The position numbers and the translations under genes are program-made. From positions 4,092,001 to 4,156,000 of the forward strand of contig NZ_CP034279.1 in assembly GCF_009739905.1 (NCBI RefSeq): a DNA stretch of 64,000 nt, read 5' to 3'. The notes below the pieces were generated by a model. It saw only the letters and a list, made by a program, of their open reading frames with translations, did no database searches and had not been told where the DNA came from. Numbering within the stretch: position 1 is the first letter of the stretch; every line of letters begins with the position of its first letter. The stretch comes from Streptomyces ficellus (GTDB lineage Bacteria > Actinomycetota > Actinomycetes > Streptomycetales > Streptomycetaceae). Positions 1 to 7,681 of this stretch are shown piece by piece.

Positions 1-184
1 GCGCCCACAGGGCCAGCTCGGTGGACGGGCCGCTGGCGCCGTCGCCGGAGTACGCCTGGTGGAGCACGATGCCCACGGTCAGGAGGAAGGCGAACACCAG
101 CAGCAGCAGTCCGATGCCGGCGAACACGCGGACGGCCCCGGTGCTCGGGGCGAACGTGGGGGCGGTCGTCTCTGTGGTGTCCAT
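1..184 (-). CDS. Membrane protein, N-terminal part only (runs off left edge)
   Basis: The reading frame begins MDTTETTAPTF and continues to the window edge, so about 61 residues are visible. After a short Thr/Pro-rich cytoplasmic head there is one clear hydrophobic segment (about residues 20-40, containing GIGLLLLVFAFLL), then a polar stretch (HQAYSGDGASG), consistent with a membrane-anchored or polytopic protein. ATG at 184 is preferred over the in-frame ATG at 193 because an AGGA motif lies about 8 bases upstream of it. The gene sits downstream of an apparent leader-peptide attenuator (299-525), so its expression is probably conditional. The family is not recognisable from this fragment. 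Confidence 0.6.
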   Translation of the reverse strand, partial: MDTTETTAPTFAPSTGAVRVFAGIGLLLLVFAFLLTVGIVLHQAYSGDGASGPSTELALWA

Positions 185-228
185 GACGGCCATCCTGGTC
201 GCCGGCCGGTGGGCGGGGCATGGTCCCC

Positions 229-259
229 GGTACTCAGATCGTGGCGCGGTGGTACTCAG
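229..259. repeat. Direct repeat GGTACTCAG x2
   Basis: The 9-mer GGTACTCAG occurs at 229-237 and 251-259, start-to-start 22 bp, about two helical turns, between the attenuator terminator and the start of the left-edge gene. It could be a regulator site or chance. Confidence 0.35.
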
Positions 260-298
260 GGGTGGGTGCCGGGGAGCCCGGGTGCCGGGCAAGCAGAA

Positions 299-360
299 AC
301 CCGCGGGCTCTGGCTCTCCTGACGGAGAGGCCGGCCGGATGTGCCGGCGAGCCCGCGGGT
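299..360 (-). terminator. Attenuator terminator in leader of left-edge gene
   Basis: A 12-bp perfect inverted repeat (ACCCGCGGGCTC at 299-310, GAGCCCGCGGGT at 349-360) encloses two small hairpins (CTCTCC/GGAGAG at 314-329 and GCCGGC/GCCGGC at 330-348). Read on the minus strand, the closing arm is followed by TTTCTGCTTG, a moderately U-rich tail, so it can act as an intrinsic terminator before the membrane-protein gene. Confidence 0.6.
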
Positions 361-361
361 C

Positions 362-440
362 GGTGACTGCTGGAGATTGCGGCAGGAGGCCTGCCGACAT
401 GTGCACAGAGTGCGACAACAGGCCTCAGCCCGCAGTCACC
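362..440 (-). other. Leader hairpin overlapping the leader-peptide stop region
   Basis: GGTGACTGC at 362-370 pairs perfectly with GCAGTCACC at 432-440, and the interior holds a 7-bp hairpin (CGGCAGG/CCTGCCG, 380-396) and a 4-bp hairpin (403-413). On the minus strand the first arm is the coding sequence of the last codons of the 12-residue leader peptide. A stalled ribosome would therefore mask it and change the downstream fold. It reads as the pause or antiterminator element of a ribosome-mediated attenuator. Confidence 0.5.
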
Positions 441-463
441 TCACGCATCCGAAAAGAAACCAC
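425..463 (-). CDS. Putative leader peptide, 12 aa
   Basis: GTG start, product MVSFRMREVTAG, then TGA. It is preceded at the right distance by AGAAAGGAGGTGATCC (complement of 468-483), which matches the anti-Shine-Dalgarno tail of 16S rRNA over its whole length, an unusually strong ribosome binding site for so short a frame. A promoter lies immediately upstream and an RNA hairpin overlaps the last codons. This arrangement is typical of ribosome-stalling leader peptides. The inducing condition cannot be read from the sequence. Confidence 0.5.
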   Translation of the reverse strand: MVSFRMREVTAG

Positions 464-467
464 TTCC

Positions 468-483
468 GGATCACCTCCTTTCT
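468..483 (-). promoter_or_regulatory. Full-length Shine-Dalgarno sequence (complement of 16S 3' end)
   Basis: The plus strand reads GGATCACCTCCTTTCT, identical to the actinobacterial 16S rRNA 3' end. The minus strand is therefore a full-length complement of that tail and an exceptionally strong ribosome binding site, 4 bases upstream of the GTG at 463. Confidence 0.65.
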
Positions 484-496
484 TCGTGTGCTCCAC

Positions 497-525
497 ACCC
501 TAGGAACCGTCTCCGCGCCCCACAA
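497..525 (-). promoter_or_regulatory. HrdB-type promoter for the leader transcript
   Basis: On the minus strand TTGTGG (525-520), a 17-base spacer and TAGGGT (502-497) match the primary sigma factor consensus. Transcription would start near 490, just ahead of the strong ribosome binding site of the leader peptide. Confidence 0.55.
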
Positions 526-663
526 CCGGTTTTTCCGAGCGGGTTCGAGCGGGGTTCGAGCAGGGGGATTTCCGGGAACCGGCTGTGCGCTGCGTCACGT
601 TCCAGTTGAATGACCGGTGGCGTGCACGTGCACGTGAGTACACGTCCTGCAGGGGGTACCGGG

Positions 664-1974
664 ATGAGTGCGTCCAGGAGCGAGACCGCGAGGGCCCTGG
701 GGCCCGGGGCGGATCTGCTCGCCGCGCTGCTCGACGGGATGGACGCGGCACTGTGCGCGTTCGACGCCGACGGGGTGATCACCCACTGGAACCGGGAGGC
801 CGAACGGATCCTCGGGTGGAGCACCGAGGAGGCCGTCGGACGCAGCGGCTTCGCCGGATGGGCCGTCCGCAGCGCCGACGCCGACGACGTGCGGCAGCGC
901 CTGATGGCCGTCATGGACACGCCCGGCAGACAGGTCCACGAGTTCGCCCTCCTCCGCAAGGACGGCGGCCGCGTCCTCGTGCGCACCCAGTCGGCCGGCG
1001 TCCGGGGCGCGGACGGCGCACCCGCCGGGGTGTACTGCGCCTTCAGCGAGGTGCACGCCCAGATCGACCTGGAGCGGTCGATCGCGCTGAGCGAGGCGCT
1101 GTTCGAGGACGCCTCCTGGGGCGTCGTCCTCGTCGACGTCGACCTGCGCCCCGCCGTCGTGAACGCCCACGCCGCGCAGGCCCTCGGCGCCGCCCGTACG
1201 TCGCTGCTCGGGCGGCCGCTCGGCGAACTGGTCGTGCAGGGCGTGGAAGAACTGGAGGGCGCCCTCCACCACGTCCTGGCGGAAGGCGCGCCCCGGGCGC
1301 CCGTCGAGCTGTGGGTGACCCTCAGGACGCCCGAGGGGGAGCGGCGGCGCTGCTGGCGCAGCGGCTTCCTGCGGCTGGCGTCACCGCTCGCCGAGGAACC
1401 GGTTCCGCTGGGGGTCGGCTGGCTGTTCCGCGACGTCACGGACGCGAAACTCGCCGAACAGGAGGCCGACCGGATGCGGTTCAGGGTCAGCCAGCTGCAC
1501 CGGGCGGGCGGCGCGGCGGCCGAGTGCGAGGACCCGATGGACGCCGCGGCCACCTACCTGGACTTCGCGCTCGCCGGGTTCGCCGACCATGCGCTGGTGG
1601 ACCTCGCCGAGGGCGGCCGCCTCGTCCGGGCGGCCGCCTCCCCGACCGGGGCGCCCGGCCCGGTGGCCCGCCTCGCCGGCGCGGGAATCCCCGTCCGGTA
1701 CGCGGCGGGGCACCCCGCGCTCCAGGCCGTGGAGCGGGCGGGCTCCGTGCGCGCGAGCGCCGCGTCCGAGGCGTGGGCGACCGAACGCCAATGGCCCCCG
1801 GACGCGGCGCACGCCCTGTGCACGGTGCTCCGCAGCCGCGGCCGCACGCTCGGCGTGGTCACCTTCCTCCGCTCGGCCACCCGCCCCGCCTTCGAACGCC
1901 CGGACGCGGTCTACGCGGAAAGCGTCGCGGTCCGCGTAGCCGCGTCGGTGGACCTGTCCCTGTCCCGCGACTGA
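664..1974 (+). CDS. PAS/GAF-domain signalling protein
   Basis: 436 aa, soluble, no membrane segment. Residues about 15-130 form a PAS domain (DAALCAFDADGVITHWN, GWSTEEAVGRS), followed by a second PAS-like domain at about 145-270 ending in GVGWLFRDVTDAK, and a C-terminal GAF-like region (about 290-430). There is no histidine kinase, GGDEF or PP2C output domain, so it is a stand-alone sensor or a partner of a separate effector. ATG 664 is chosen because AGGGGG lies 8 bases upstream; an in-frame start at 610 lacks a good site. The nearest upstream gene is divergent, and the gene appears monocistronic. Confidence 0.75.
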   Translation: MSASRSETARALGPGADLLAALLDGMDAALCAFDADGVITHWNREAERILGWSTEEAVGRSGFAGWAVRSADADDVRQRLMAVMDTPGRQVHEFALLRKDGGRVLVRTQSAGVRGADGAPAGVYCAFSEVHAQIDLERSIALSEALFEDASWGVVLVDVDLRPAVVNAHAAQALGAARTSLLGRPLGELVVQGVEELEGALHHVLAEGAPRAPVELWVTLRTPEGERRRCWRSGFLRLASPLAEEPVPLGVGWLFRDVTDAKLAEQEADRMRFRVSQLHRAGGAAAECEDPMDAAATYLDFALAGFADHALVDLAEGGRLVRAAASPTGAPGPVARLAGAGIPVRYAAGHPALQAVERAGSVRASAASEAWATERQWPPDAAHALCTVLRSRGRTLGVVTFLRSATRPAFERPDAVYAESVAVRVAASVDLSLSRD

Positions 1975-2012
1975 CCCCCACCGGCTGCGTTGCGGCAGTC
2001 GTCCCCGCCCAC

Positions 2013-2100
2013 CCCGTTGTGGGCAATCGTTCCGCAGGGCGATGGGGGTCCCCCCTGCTCGAGCGAAGCCGAGAGCTTGGGGGAGGGTGGGCACAACGGG
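2013..2100. repeat. Streptomyces-type interspersed palindromic repeat
   Basis: An 88-bp element is bounded by CCCGTTGTG (2013-2021) and CACAACGGG (2092-2100) and contains an inner stem formed by the CCCCCTGCTC region and GAGAGCTTGGGGG. From memory this sequence type, with the GAGCGAAGCCGAGAG loop, recurs in intergenic regions of many Streptomyces genomes. It lies between two convergent genes and can fold into a long hairpin on either strand, so it may double as a terminator. Confidence 0.6.
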
Positions 2101-2314
2101 ACCGGGGCGGTGCCCTGTCCCGGTTCGCCCTGGGGCGGTGCCTTGGGTGCGGTGACCCCCGGTGGGTGTGGGGCGTGGCCCCTCCGGGCTCGCCTCCTCG
2201 CGGTCGGCGGGGCACCCGGCCTCGAAACGGTGCCGTATCTCGCCGCCGATCCGCTGCGGGGGCGACCCTGCACGGCCCCACCCCGGTACGTCGCCGGGTG
2301 CGGGTCGTGGGCCG
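2101..2314. other. Convergent intergenic remainder, no gene
   Basis: The 214 bases after the palindromic repeat and before the stop of the ABC permease gene are G/C-rich, with several short inverted repeats. No frame has a credible start and ribosome binding site. It is probably 3' flanking sequence of both converging genes. Confidence 0.4.
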
Positions 2315-3511
2315 CTACGCGGCGTGCAGCGCGAGCGTGGGGGACAGGCGGGACGCCCGTACCGCCGGATACAGCCCCGCCACCGTGCCGATCACCAGCG
2401 TCGCGCCGAACCCGCCGCCCACCGCCCAGGGCGGGACCACCCACGGAAGACCGCCGGACGCGGCGTACGCGCCCGTGGCGGCGGCGCCCAGGGCGACACC
2501 CGCCACCCCGCCGAGGCCGGAGAGCATCAGCGACTCGGTGACGAACTGGATCCGGATCTGCCCCCGCGTCGCCCCCAGCGCGCGGCGCAGGCCGATCTCG
2601 TGGCGCCGCTCCAACACCGAGATGATCATGGTGTTGGCCACGCCGACCCCGCCGACCAGCAGCGCGATACCGCCCAGGCCGAGCAGCAGCGTCGAGAAGG
2701 CGCCCTCCGTCGCCGCCTTGGCGCGCAGCGCCGACGACGGGTCGGTGACCCGGACGTTCTGCGGGTTGCGCGGGTCGACCGTGGCCGCCAGCAGGGCGCG
2801 TACGTCCTGGACCGAGGCGTCGGTGGACCGCTCGTACACCGACGTGGGGTGGCCGTCGAAGCCCAGCAGCCGTTCGGCGGCCGCCCAGCCGACGAGGGCG
2901 GACCGTTCGATCTCGGGGGCGAGCGGCAGCGGGTCGAGGATGCCGACGACCGTGAAGTACCGGTCGCCGATCCACACCTGGCGCCCCGGCTCCGTGATGC
3001 CGAGCCGTTCGGCGGCGATGTGCCCGAGCACGGCTGACGGGTAGCGGCCGTTGGCGCCGTTCAGCCACGTCCCGCGGCCGACCGCGCCGCGCAGCACCTC
3101 GAGGAGGTCCTCCGTGGCGGCCTTCACGGCGATGCCGCTCGTCTCCTCCTCGGGGATCTTCTCGGAGCGGCGCACCGACCTGGGCACGTCTCCCGTGGCG
3201 CCGACGTGCTGTACGCCGTCGACGCGGCCGACCATGCCGGGCGCGTCCTTCGGCAGCTTGACGTCCTGCCCGGCGAACATCGATTCACCGGGCGTCGCCA
3301 CCAGCATGTTGGTGCCGAGTGCGTCGAGCTGCCGCATCAACTGGGCCTGGCTGGAAGCGGAGATGCCCACCACCGCGATCATCGTGGCGATGCCGATGGC
3401 GATGCCCAGCGCGGACAGCACGATCCGCACCGGCCGGCTGCGCAGCCCGGACGCGCCGACGTGCAGGACGTCGCGGGGCCCGAGCCGGGCGGCTCTCGAA
3501 CGACGTGCCAT
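2315..3511 (-). CDS. MacB/FtsX-type ABC transporter permease
   Basis: 398 aa. The layout is that of the MacB family: an N-terminal membrane helix (about 28-50, IVLSALGIAIGIATMIAVVG), a long extracytoplasmic domain (about 60-260) and three C-terminal helices from about residue 270 (LLLGLGGIALLVGGVGVANTM, then SLMLSGLGGVAGVALG). The motif ERRHEIGLRRALGATR is diagnostic of FtsX-like permeases. Its start overlaps the stop of the ATPase gene by one base. It is the last gene of a four-gene operon (lipoprotein, adaptor, ATPase, permease) encoding a tripartite-like exporter of unknown substrate. Confidence 0.88.
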   Translation of the reverse strand: MARRSRAARLGPRDVLHVGASGLRSRPVRIVLSALGIAIGIATMIAVVGISASSQAQLMRQLDALGTNMLVATPGESMFAGQDVKLPKDAPGMVGRVDGVQHVGATGDVPRSVRRSEKIPEEETSGIAVKAATEDLLEVLRGAVGRGTWLNGANGRYPSAVLGHIAAERLGITEPGRQVWIGDRYFTVVGILDPLPLAPEIERSALVGWAAAERLLGFDGHPTSVYERSTDASVQDVRALLAATVDPRNPQNVRVTDPSSALRAKAATEGAFSTLLLGLGGIALLVGGVGVANTMIISVLERRHEIGLRRALGATRGQIRIQFVTESLMLSGLGGVAGVALGAAATGAYAASGGLPWVVPPWAVGGGFGATLVIGTVAGLYPAVRASRLSPTLALHAA

Positions 3512-4194
3512 CAGGCCGCCACCTTCCTGGTGTCCGCGACGATCCGCCCGTCCCGGAGCCGCACCTGACGCGGCAGTCGTCCGGCGATCTCCGTGTCGTG
3601 TGTGATGACGGCGATGGTGGCGCCCTCGTCGTTGAGGGCGTGCAGCAGCTCCATCACCGCCTCCCCGGACGCCGTGTCCAGCGCCCCGGTCGGTTCGTCG
3701 GCGAGCAGCAGGTCCGGCCGGCCGACGACCGCTCTGGCGATCGCGACCCGCTGTTTCTGCCCGCCGGACAGCTCGTGCGGCCGGTGCCCCTGGCGGTCGG
3801 CGAGCCCGACCCGGGCCAGCGCCTCGGCGGCCAGCGCGCGGCGCCGGGCGCGAGGCAGGCCGGAGTAGAGGAGTCCTTCCGCCACGTTGTCCCGGGCGCT
3901 GACCCCCGGCACCAGGTGGAACGCCTGGAACACGAAGCCGATGTGCCGGGCGCGCAGCGCCGACAACCGCCGGTCGGTCAGTTCCGCCACGTCGTGCCCG
4001 GCGATCTCCACCCGCCCCGCCGTCGGCCGGTCGAGGGTGCCGACGATGTGCAGCAGCGTGGACTTGCCGGATCCGGACGGGCCGACGATCCCGACCAGCT
4101 CGCCCGCCGTGACGGAGAGGTCGACGCCGTCGAGCGCCGTGACGCCGCCCGCGTACTCCTTGGTGACGCCGGTCAGCCGGACGACCGTGTTCAC
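3511..4194 (-). CDS. MacB-like ABC transporter ATPase
   Basis: 227 aa, the normal length for LolD/MacB-class ATPases. Walker A is GPSGSGKST (about residues 39-47), the signature is LSGGQKQR, Walker B is DLLLADEPTGALD and the switch His is in VITHD. It starts with GTG, overlapping the upstream adaptor stop by 4 bases, and its stop overlaps the permease start by one base. The three genes are therefore translationally coupled and the product should power the permease encoded at 2315-3511. Confidence 0.92.
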   Translation of the reverse strand: MNTVVRLTGVTKEYAGGVTALDGVDLSVTAGELVGIVGPSGSGKSTLLHIVGTLDRPTAGRVEIAGHDVAELTDRRLSALRARHIGFVFQAFHLVPGVSARDNVAEGLLYSGLPRARRRALAAEALARVGLADRQGHRPHELSGGQKQRVAIARAVVGRPDLLLADEPTGALDTASGEAVMELLHALNDEGATIAVITHDTEIAGRLPRQVRLRDGRIVADTRKVAA

Positions 4195-5252
4195 AGGGAC
4201 GGCACCCCGACCTTCATGCCCTCGCGCAGCCCGCCGCCGCTGACCTCGACCCGGCCGTCGGAGAACATGCCCAGCTCGACCTTCACGTCCCGGCTGCGGC
4301 CGCCCTCGACGACCTCGACGCCGAAACCGCCGCCGGGGAGGGCGAGGAGGGCGTTGACGGGGACGGACAGGACGCCCTTGCGGGTCTGGCCGGTGAGGTT
4401 CACGGTGACCGGTGACTGGTCGAACGCCCTGACCTTGGCCGGGTCGTCGAAGGACACCGTGATGTCGATCTTCGGCGTCTTGTCCTGCGGGTCGTCGCTG
4501 GTTTTCGCGGTCTTGCCGACGCCCGTCACCTCGCCGGGCGCGCTGGTGCCGTCGGGCAGTTCGACCGTGACCTTGGTGCCGGTTTTCGCCAGGGACCCGT
4601 CGGACACCGGCAGCTGGAACCGTACGACACGTTCGGCGCCGGTCACGGTGAGCACGGGCTTGCCCGGCCCCACCGGGTCACCGACCGCCCCACCGGTCTC
4701 CTTCACCCGGACGGAGCCGGACGCGAAGGCGACCTGGTCGGGTCCGACGCGCCCGGTCTGCTTCAGGTCGTGGGACTCCTGCCAGCGTCTGACGGCGTCG
4801 GCGGTGCCCTCGGTGTACGTGTCGTCGACGGCGAGACCGGAACCGAGGCCGAGGTCGCGGAGGTTCTCCTCCAGCTCCTCGACGTCCCGGCCTTCGTCGC
4901 CGGGCTTCAGCGTCCGGTACATCGGCCCGCTGCCGTACATGAGCCGGACGGGCCGGCCGTCGACCTCGTACAGCCGTTCGTCGCGCTCGATGGTGGAGCC
5001 GGCGCCCGCGATCCAGGTGAGGGTGCCGGAGGGCCCGGCGTTGATGCGGCGCTCCTTGGCGTAGCCGAGGGTGCCGGTCTGCCGGCTGCTGTCGGTGAGG
5101 TCACCGCGCTGGACCGTGGCCGTCGCGGACGGGCCGCCGGAGTCCTTGGGCGCGGACTTCTGCTCCGGGGCGCTGTACGCGGTGACGGCGGCGCCGCCGC
5201 CCGCCGCGACGACGATGACGGTGAGCGCGACGAGGAGTCGGCGGCGGGTCAC
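4191..5252 (-). CDS. Efflux adaptor with peptidoglycan-binding domain
   Basis: 353 aa. It has an N-terminal signal anchor (RRRLLVALTVIVVAAGGGAA), then an extracytoplasmic region with a peptidoglycan-binding-like repeat (about 135-185, GDEGRDVEELEENLRDLGLG to WQESHDLKQTGRV) inserted between halves of an HlyD/MacA-like adaptor, and a C-terminal region with the typical GVLSVPVNALLALPGGGFGV signature. GTG 5252 gives a 4-base overlap with the lipoprotein stop. Such adaptors couple FtsX/MacB transporters to the cell wall in actinomycetes. Confidence 0.82.
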   Translation of the reverse strand: MTRRRLLVALTVIVVAAGGGAAVTAYSAPEQKSAPKDSGGPSATATVQRGDLTDSSRQTGTLGYAKERRINAGPSGTLTWIAGAGSTIERDERLYEVDGRPVRLMYGSGPMYRTLKPGDEGRDVEELEENLRDLGLGSGLAVDDTYTEGTADAVRRWQESHDLKQTGRVGPDQVAFASGSVRVKETGGAVGDPVGPGKPVLTVTGAERVVRFQLPVSDGSLAKTGTKVTVELPDGTSAPGEVTGVGKTAKTSDDPQDKTPKIDITVSFDDPAKVRAFDQSPVTVNLTGQTRKGVLSVPVNALLALPGGGFGVEVVEGGRSRDVKVELGMFSDGRVEVSGGGLREGMKVGVPSL

Positions 5253-5719
5253 CGGGTCTCGCCCCCGCAGACCTTCATCGCCTTGTCGAACTTCTCCTTC
5301 TCGGGGCCGGCCGTCGGCATGGGCAGCGCCTGGGCCATCGACCCGTCGAACGTGGGGTCGGGCATGTTGACGCCGTTCTCCCGCATGCAGCGCGCGTACT
5401 TCAGCGCCTTGTCCTTGTCGGCCTGGGTGATCTCGCCGGAGCCGGCGCCTCCGCCCTTCCCGCGGCACGCCTTGAAGGCCTTCTCCATCTGCTCCTTGCT
5501 GAGGTCGCCGCCGACGGTGATGCCGCGCTCGTCCTGGCCCGGCTTCGGTTCGGGCACGTCCAGCCCGTTCTCGCGCAGGCACGTGCGGTACTCCAGGGCC
5601 TGGTCGGCCTTCTTCCCCTCGCCGCTGACGTCCTCGGTCTTCGTCCCGCTCTCCGTGCCCGAGCAGGCGGCGGCGAGCAGGGCGAGGGCGGCCACGGCTG
5701 TGCAGTGTCGGATTCTCAT
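5249..5719 (-). CDS. Lipoprotein with duplicated Cys-Met motif
   Basis: 156 aa. A lipoprotein signal peptide ends in LAAACSG (lipobox Cys about residue 19). The mature part has two related modules, YRTCLRENGLDVPEP (about 46-60) and YARCMRENGVNMPDP, each followed by a second Cys (FKACRGK and MKVCGGE). A disulfide-bonded or metal-binding fold is likely. It is the first gene of the efflux operon and is divergent from the two-component genes, so it may be a ligand-binding accessory of the exporter. The function is not known. Confidence 0.75.
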   Translation of the reverse strand: MRIRHCTAVAALALLAAACSGTESGTKTEDVSGEGKKADQALEYRTCLRENGLDVPEPKPGQDERGITVGGDLSKEQMEKAFKACRGKGGGAGSGEITQADKDKALKYARCMRENGVNMPDPTFDGSMAQALPMPTAGPEKEKFDKAMKVCGGETR

Positions 5720-5809
5720 GGCCGTGGAGGCTGCCCGGGACGGACGTTTCGCCGCTGCCAAGGGATCCGTTAACACCGCCGAAAGGTGCCCGTGGGTTAC
5801 ACAGGACGC

Positions 5810-6469
5810 ATGCGCGTACTGGTGGTGGAGGACGAGGACTTCCTCGCGGAGATGATCGCGGAGGGCCTGCGCCGGGACGCCCTCGCCGTCGACGTGGCGC
5901 CGGACGGCCCGGAGGCGCTGCGGAAACTTCAGTTCGGGGCGTACGACGTCATGGTCCTGGACCGGGACCTGCCGGGCCTCCACGGCGACGAGGTGTGCCG
6001 CCGGGTGGTCCGGCAGGGGCTGCTGACCCGCATCCTGATGCTGACGGCGTCCGGCACCGTACGGGACCGGGTGGACGGCCTGGGCCTCGGCGCCGACGAC
6101 TACCTGACCAAGCCCTTCGCGTACGACGAGCTCCTCGCGCGCGTGCTGGCGCTCGGCCGCCGCGCGCACCCCGCCCTGCCGCCGGTCCTGGAGCGGGCCG
6201 GAATCGTGCTCGACACCGCCCGCCGGCAGGCCAGCCGCGACGGGCGGTACCTGAACCTGTCCCGCAAGGAGTTCGCCGTCCTGGAGGCGCTGCTGCGCGC
6301 GGAGGGCGCGGTGGTCAGCGGCGAGGACCTGATCGAGCAGGTGTGGGAGGAGCACACCAGCTACCGCACCAGCGCGGTACGGGTCGCCCTGAGCAAGCTG
6401 CGCGCCAAGCTGGGCGAGCCGCCCGTGGTGGAGACGGTGCCCGGCGCGGGCTACCGGATCGCCTCGTGA
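5810..6469 (+). CDS. CutR-like OmpR-family response regulator
   Basis: 219 aa. The receiver domain (1-115) has acidic residues E7/D8, the phosphoacceptor D51 in MVLDRDLPG and the conserved Lys in YLTKPFAY. The winged-helix domain (about 125-215) ends in LGEPPVVETVPGAGYRI. From memory the sequence resembles Streptomyces CutR (DDYLxKPFAxxEL, PLPPVLERAGI). ATG 5810 is chosen over the in-frame 5786 because it begins exactly at the receiver fold. The stop overlaps the kinase GTG by 4 bases. The divergent efflux operon is the natural target. Confidence 0.9.
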   Translation: MRVLVVEDEDFLAEMIAEGLRRDALAVDVAPDGPEALRKLQFGAYDVMVLDRDLPGLHGDEVCRRVVRQGLLTRILMLTASGTVRDRVDGLGLGADDYLTKPFAYDELLARVLALGRRAHPALPPVLERAGIVLDTARRQASRDGRYLNLSRKEFAVLEALLRAEGAVVSGEDLIEQVWEEHTSYRTSAVRVALSKLRAKLGEPPVVETVPGAGYRIAS

Positions 6470-7671
6470 GCAGCGAACGCGCCCGGCTCACCGCGCTGTA
6501 CGGCGGCCTGCTCGTCGGGGCGGGCGCGCTGCTGACGGGGCTCGTCTACCTGCTCGTACGGGACGGCCTGTACACCTCGATCAGTACGGCGGTGACGACG
6601 GCCGTCCCGGCGTCCTCGTTCGACCCCTCCGGGTTCCGGCCCGCGGAGCCGCTGCCCACCCGCTCGGCCGTGCCGGCCAGCCCGCTGCCCGTCCCGCCCG
6701 GCGCGGTGGCACGCGGGTACGCGGTCACCCGGCAGCTCAGCGACGCCGCCGAGGAGGCCGCGCTGAGCCGGCTGCTGACCGTCTCGCTGCTGGTCCTCGC
6801 CCTGTACGCGCTGGTCTCGGTGGCCCTCGCGTGGTGGATGGCCGGGCGGGTCCTGCGGCCGGTCGCGGTGATCACCGACAAGGCGCGGCGGCTGTCCGGC
6901 GAGAACCTCCACGAACGGCTGGCGCTCGCCGGCCCGCCCGGAGAGCTGAAGCGCCTCGCCGACACCTTCGACGGGATGCTCGACCGGATGGAACAGCTCG
7001 TCGGGGCGCAGCAGCGGTTCGCGGCGAACGCGGCGCACGAGCTGCGCACCCCGGTGGCGGTGCAGCGGGCGGCCGCGGAGATCGGCCTGGCCGGGGAGCC
7101 GGACCGGGAGCGGGTGGACCGCATCCGCGGCAAGCTGATCGCCGTCGCCGACGACAGCGAGCGAATCATCGACGGACTGCTGCTGCTGGCCGCCTCGGAC
7201 CAGGGCCTGCGGGCCCGGGAGCCGGTCGCCGTCCACGAGGTCGCCCGGTCGGCCGCCGACGCCCTCGCGGCCGAGGCCGCCGCACGGGACGTCACCGTCT
7301 CGGTCCAAGCCGAGCCGCTGACCGTCGCCGGCGACGCGGTCCTGCTGGACCGGCTGGTCCACAACCTCGTCGTCAACGGCATCCGGCACAACGCGCGGGG
7401 CGGCCGGGTTGCGGTGCGCACCGGGCCCGCGGGCGTCGAGGTCTCCAACACGGGCCCGGTCGTCCCGGCGGAGACCGTGCCGCTGCTCTTCGAGCCGTTC
7501 CGGCGGCTCGCGGAACGCCGTCACGCCCCCGGCGAGGGTGCGGGCCTCGGCCTGTCGATCGTCCAGTCCATCGCCCGCGCGCACGGGGCGTCGGCGACGG
7601 CGACGGCCCACCCGGCGCCGGACGGCGGACTGACCGTGCGGGTGGACTTCGGCCGGGGGACCGCCTCCTAG
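6466..7671 (+). CDS. CutS-like sensor histidine kinase
   Basis: 401 aa. TM1 is at about residues 10-31, with a short Pro/Ser-rich extracytoplasmic loop (about 35-100) and TM2 at about 105-128, then HAMP (RVLRPVAVITDKARRLSG), the HisKA dimerisation domain with phosphorylatable H191 in AANAAHELRTP, and the catalytic domain with N-box HNLVVNGIRHNA and G-box GEGAGLGLSIVQSI. It is translationally coupled to the response regulator. The small sensor loop suggests sensing at the membrane, as in efflux-linked kinases. Confidence 0.9.
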   Translation: MSSERARLTALYGGLLVGAGALLTGLVYLLVRDGLYTSISTAVTTAVPASSFDPSGFRPAEPLPTRSAVPASPLPVPPGAVARGYAVTRQLSDAAEEAALSRLLTVSLLVLALYALVSVALAWWMAGRVLRPVAVITDKARRLSGENLHERLALAGPPGELKRLADTFDGMLDRMEQLVGAQQRFAANAAHELRTPVAVQRAAAEIGLAGEPDRERVDRIRGKLIAVADDSERIIDGLLLLAASDQGLRAREPVAVHEVARSAADALAAEAAARDVTVSVQAEPLTVAGDAVLLDRLVHNLVVNGIRHNARGGRVAVRTGPAGVEVSNTGPVVPAETVPLLFEPFRRLAERRHAPGEGAGLGLSIVQSIARAHGASATATAHPAPDGGLTVRVDFGRGTAS

Positions 7672-7681
7672 GGCGCACGAC

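Noticed and set aside
585..3044. Very long Arg-rich plus-strand frame
   Set aside because: It is a shadow of the PAS gene and the antisense ABC permease gene, with no ribosome site and no domain.
5995..7671. Single long frame suggesting a fused response regulator-kinase
   Set aside because: The first part is the wrong frame of the response regulator; the two genes are separate with a 4-base overlap.
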